Assembly (NCBI GenBank): GCA_036397475.1
Contig: DASWIV010000365.1
Location: 1 to 5,276, forward strand
Direction of reading: 5' to 3'
Length of the DNA stretch: 5,276 nt
DNA from: DASWIV01 sp036397475
Lineage (GTDB): Bacteria > JAJVIF01 > JAPKYR01
Below, piece after piece: positions 5,090-5,276 of the stretch. Position 1 is the stretch's first letter. Every line of letters starts with the position of its first letter. Under the pieces are notes generated by a model. It saw only the letters and a program-made list of their open reading frames with translations. It made no database searches and had not been told where the DNA came from. A program made the translations under genes and the position numbers.

Positions 5090-5276
5090 AGGCTCTCTAA
5101 GGTTCGGAGCCGGAAGGATTTCATAAAGCCGTAGTTCCTCATGGTGGCAACCATATTCGTTATCATTGCCATTGTCGCCAGGGCGGAACGTCTTAACAAG
5201 AGAAGTACCGCTATGGCAAAACTCGGCAATCGAATCTCCTGAACGCAATCGGGTCTTAGCCTGTGACGATAGAATT
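5090..5276 (+). pseudogene. Decayed tandem duplicate of the prepilin gene (N-terminal part, continues beyond the window)
   Basis: Translating from AGG 5090 gives RLSKVRSRKDFIKP, a stop, FLMVATIFVIIAIVA, then RAERLNKRSTA. This aligns without gaps to residues 1-41 of the intact prepilin, with 19 of 41 positions identical, including LSK, RS, the Phe after the cleavage site and much of the hydrophobic stem. The damage is specific: the start ATG is AGG, the cleavage glycine is Asp (GAT 5117-5119), the Glu+5 codon is TAG (5132-5134) and the Pro+22 position is Ala. Then one extra base before TGG (5214-5216) moves the Trp-Gln pair of the parent into another frame; the original frame ends at TGA 5240-5242. 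A later stretch, L-L-N-A-I-G-S (5236-5256), resembles parent TLRSIGS in a third frame. A 33-codon frame from ATG 5141 exists but has no ribosome binding site. Confidence 0.8.

Larger units (their letters stand above)
4306..5276 (+). repeat. Tandem duplication of a pilin unit (promoter, leader, N-terminal coding region)
   Basis: Landmarks occur twice in the same order: CTTATTG (4306, 4992), TGGTAA (4331, 5016), AGAAAGGAGG (4385, 5066), and first codon (4406, 5090). Offsets are 686, 685, 681 and 684 nt, so only small indels separate the copies in this part. The first unit spans about 4306-4971 including its terminator, the second from 4992 to past the window end. Divergence is high, so the duplication is old. 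Confidence 0.65.

Noticed and set aside
5141..5242. 33-codon frame starting MVATIFVIIAIVA, a possible small membrane protein
   Set aside because: It lies in the frame of the decayed pilin stem, has no ribosome binding site at the right distance, and its hydrophobic run is explained by pilin ancestry.

Overview
The window comes from a bacterial chromosome. The sequence does not name the species. LepA, MurJ and ribosomal protein S20 are all present, along with a class III (type IV pilin-like) prepilin. Base composition looks moderate by eye (not counted). The alanine/isoleucine-rich pilin stem and short cysteine-free pilin suggest a diderm outside the well-known Proteobacteria, but that is a weak inference.

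Layout, left to right: (1) positions 1-105 probably hold the last 34 codons of a plus-strand gene, perhaps of the Ppx/GppA phosphatase family. It converges on lepA, and a hairpin (137-166) sits between them. (2) lepA (elongation factor 4) and murJ (lipid II flippase) lie on the minus strand, 39 nt apart, and look like one transcription unit with murJ first. (3) A divergent control region (3677-3850) has a strong extended -10 promoter for rpsT and a perfect 12-bp inverted repeat that ends inside the rpsT -35 box. A weaker extended -10 element faces murJ. Its position suggests that murJ translation starts downstream of the first ATG. (4) rpsT (S20) starts with GTG and ends at a short GC hairpin. 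(5) A 285-bp AT-rich intergenic region carries several TGTCA-type boxes and a candidate pilin promoter. (6) A single, well-formed prepilin gene follows, with its own promoter, strong ribosome binding site and textbook intrinsic terminator. (7) The last ~285 bp hold a decayed tandem copy of the pilin unit. Promoter-like element, ribosome binding site and N-terminal codons can be aligned to the intact gene at an offset of about 681-685 bp. The copy has lost its start codon and prepilin cleavage glycine, has a stop at the conserved Glu+5 codon, and is then frameshifted.

Together, lepA, murJ and rpsT are housekeeping functions (translation fidelity, cell wall precursor export, 30S assembly). The pilin region is the accessory part. 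The most notable observation is the unannotated pilin pseudogene. Comparing it with the intact gene also supports the pilin promoter assignment. No mobile element, CRISPR array, tRNA or rRNA was seen, and nothing in the window clearly amounts to a wholly new system.
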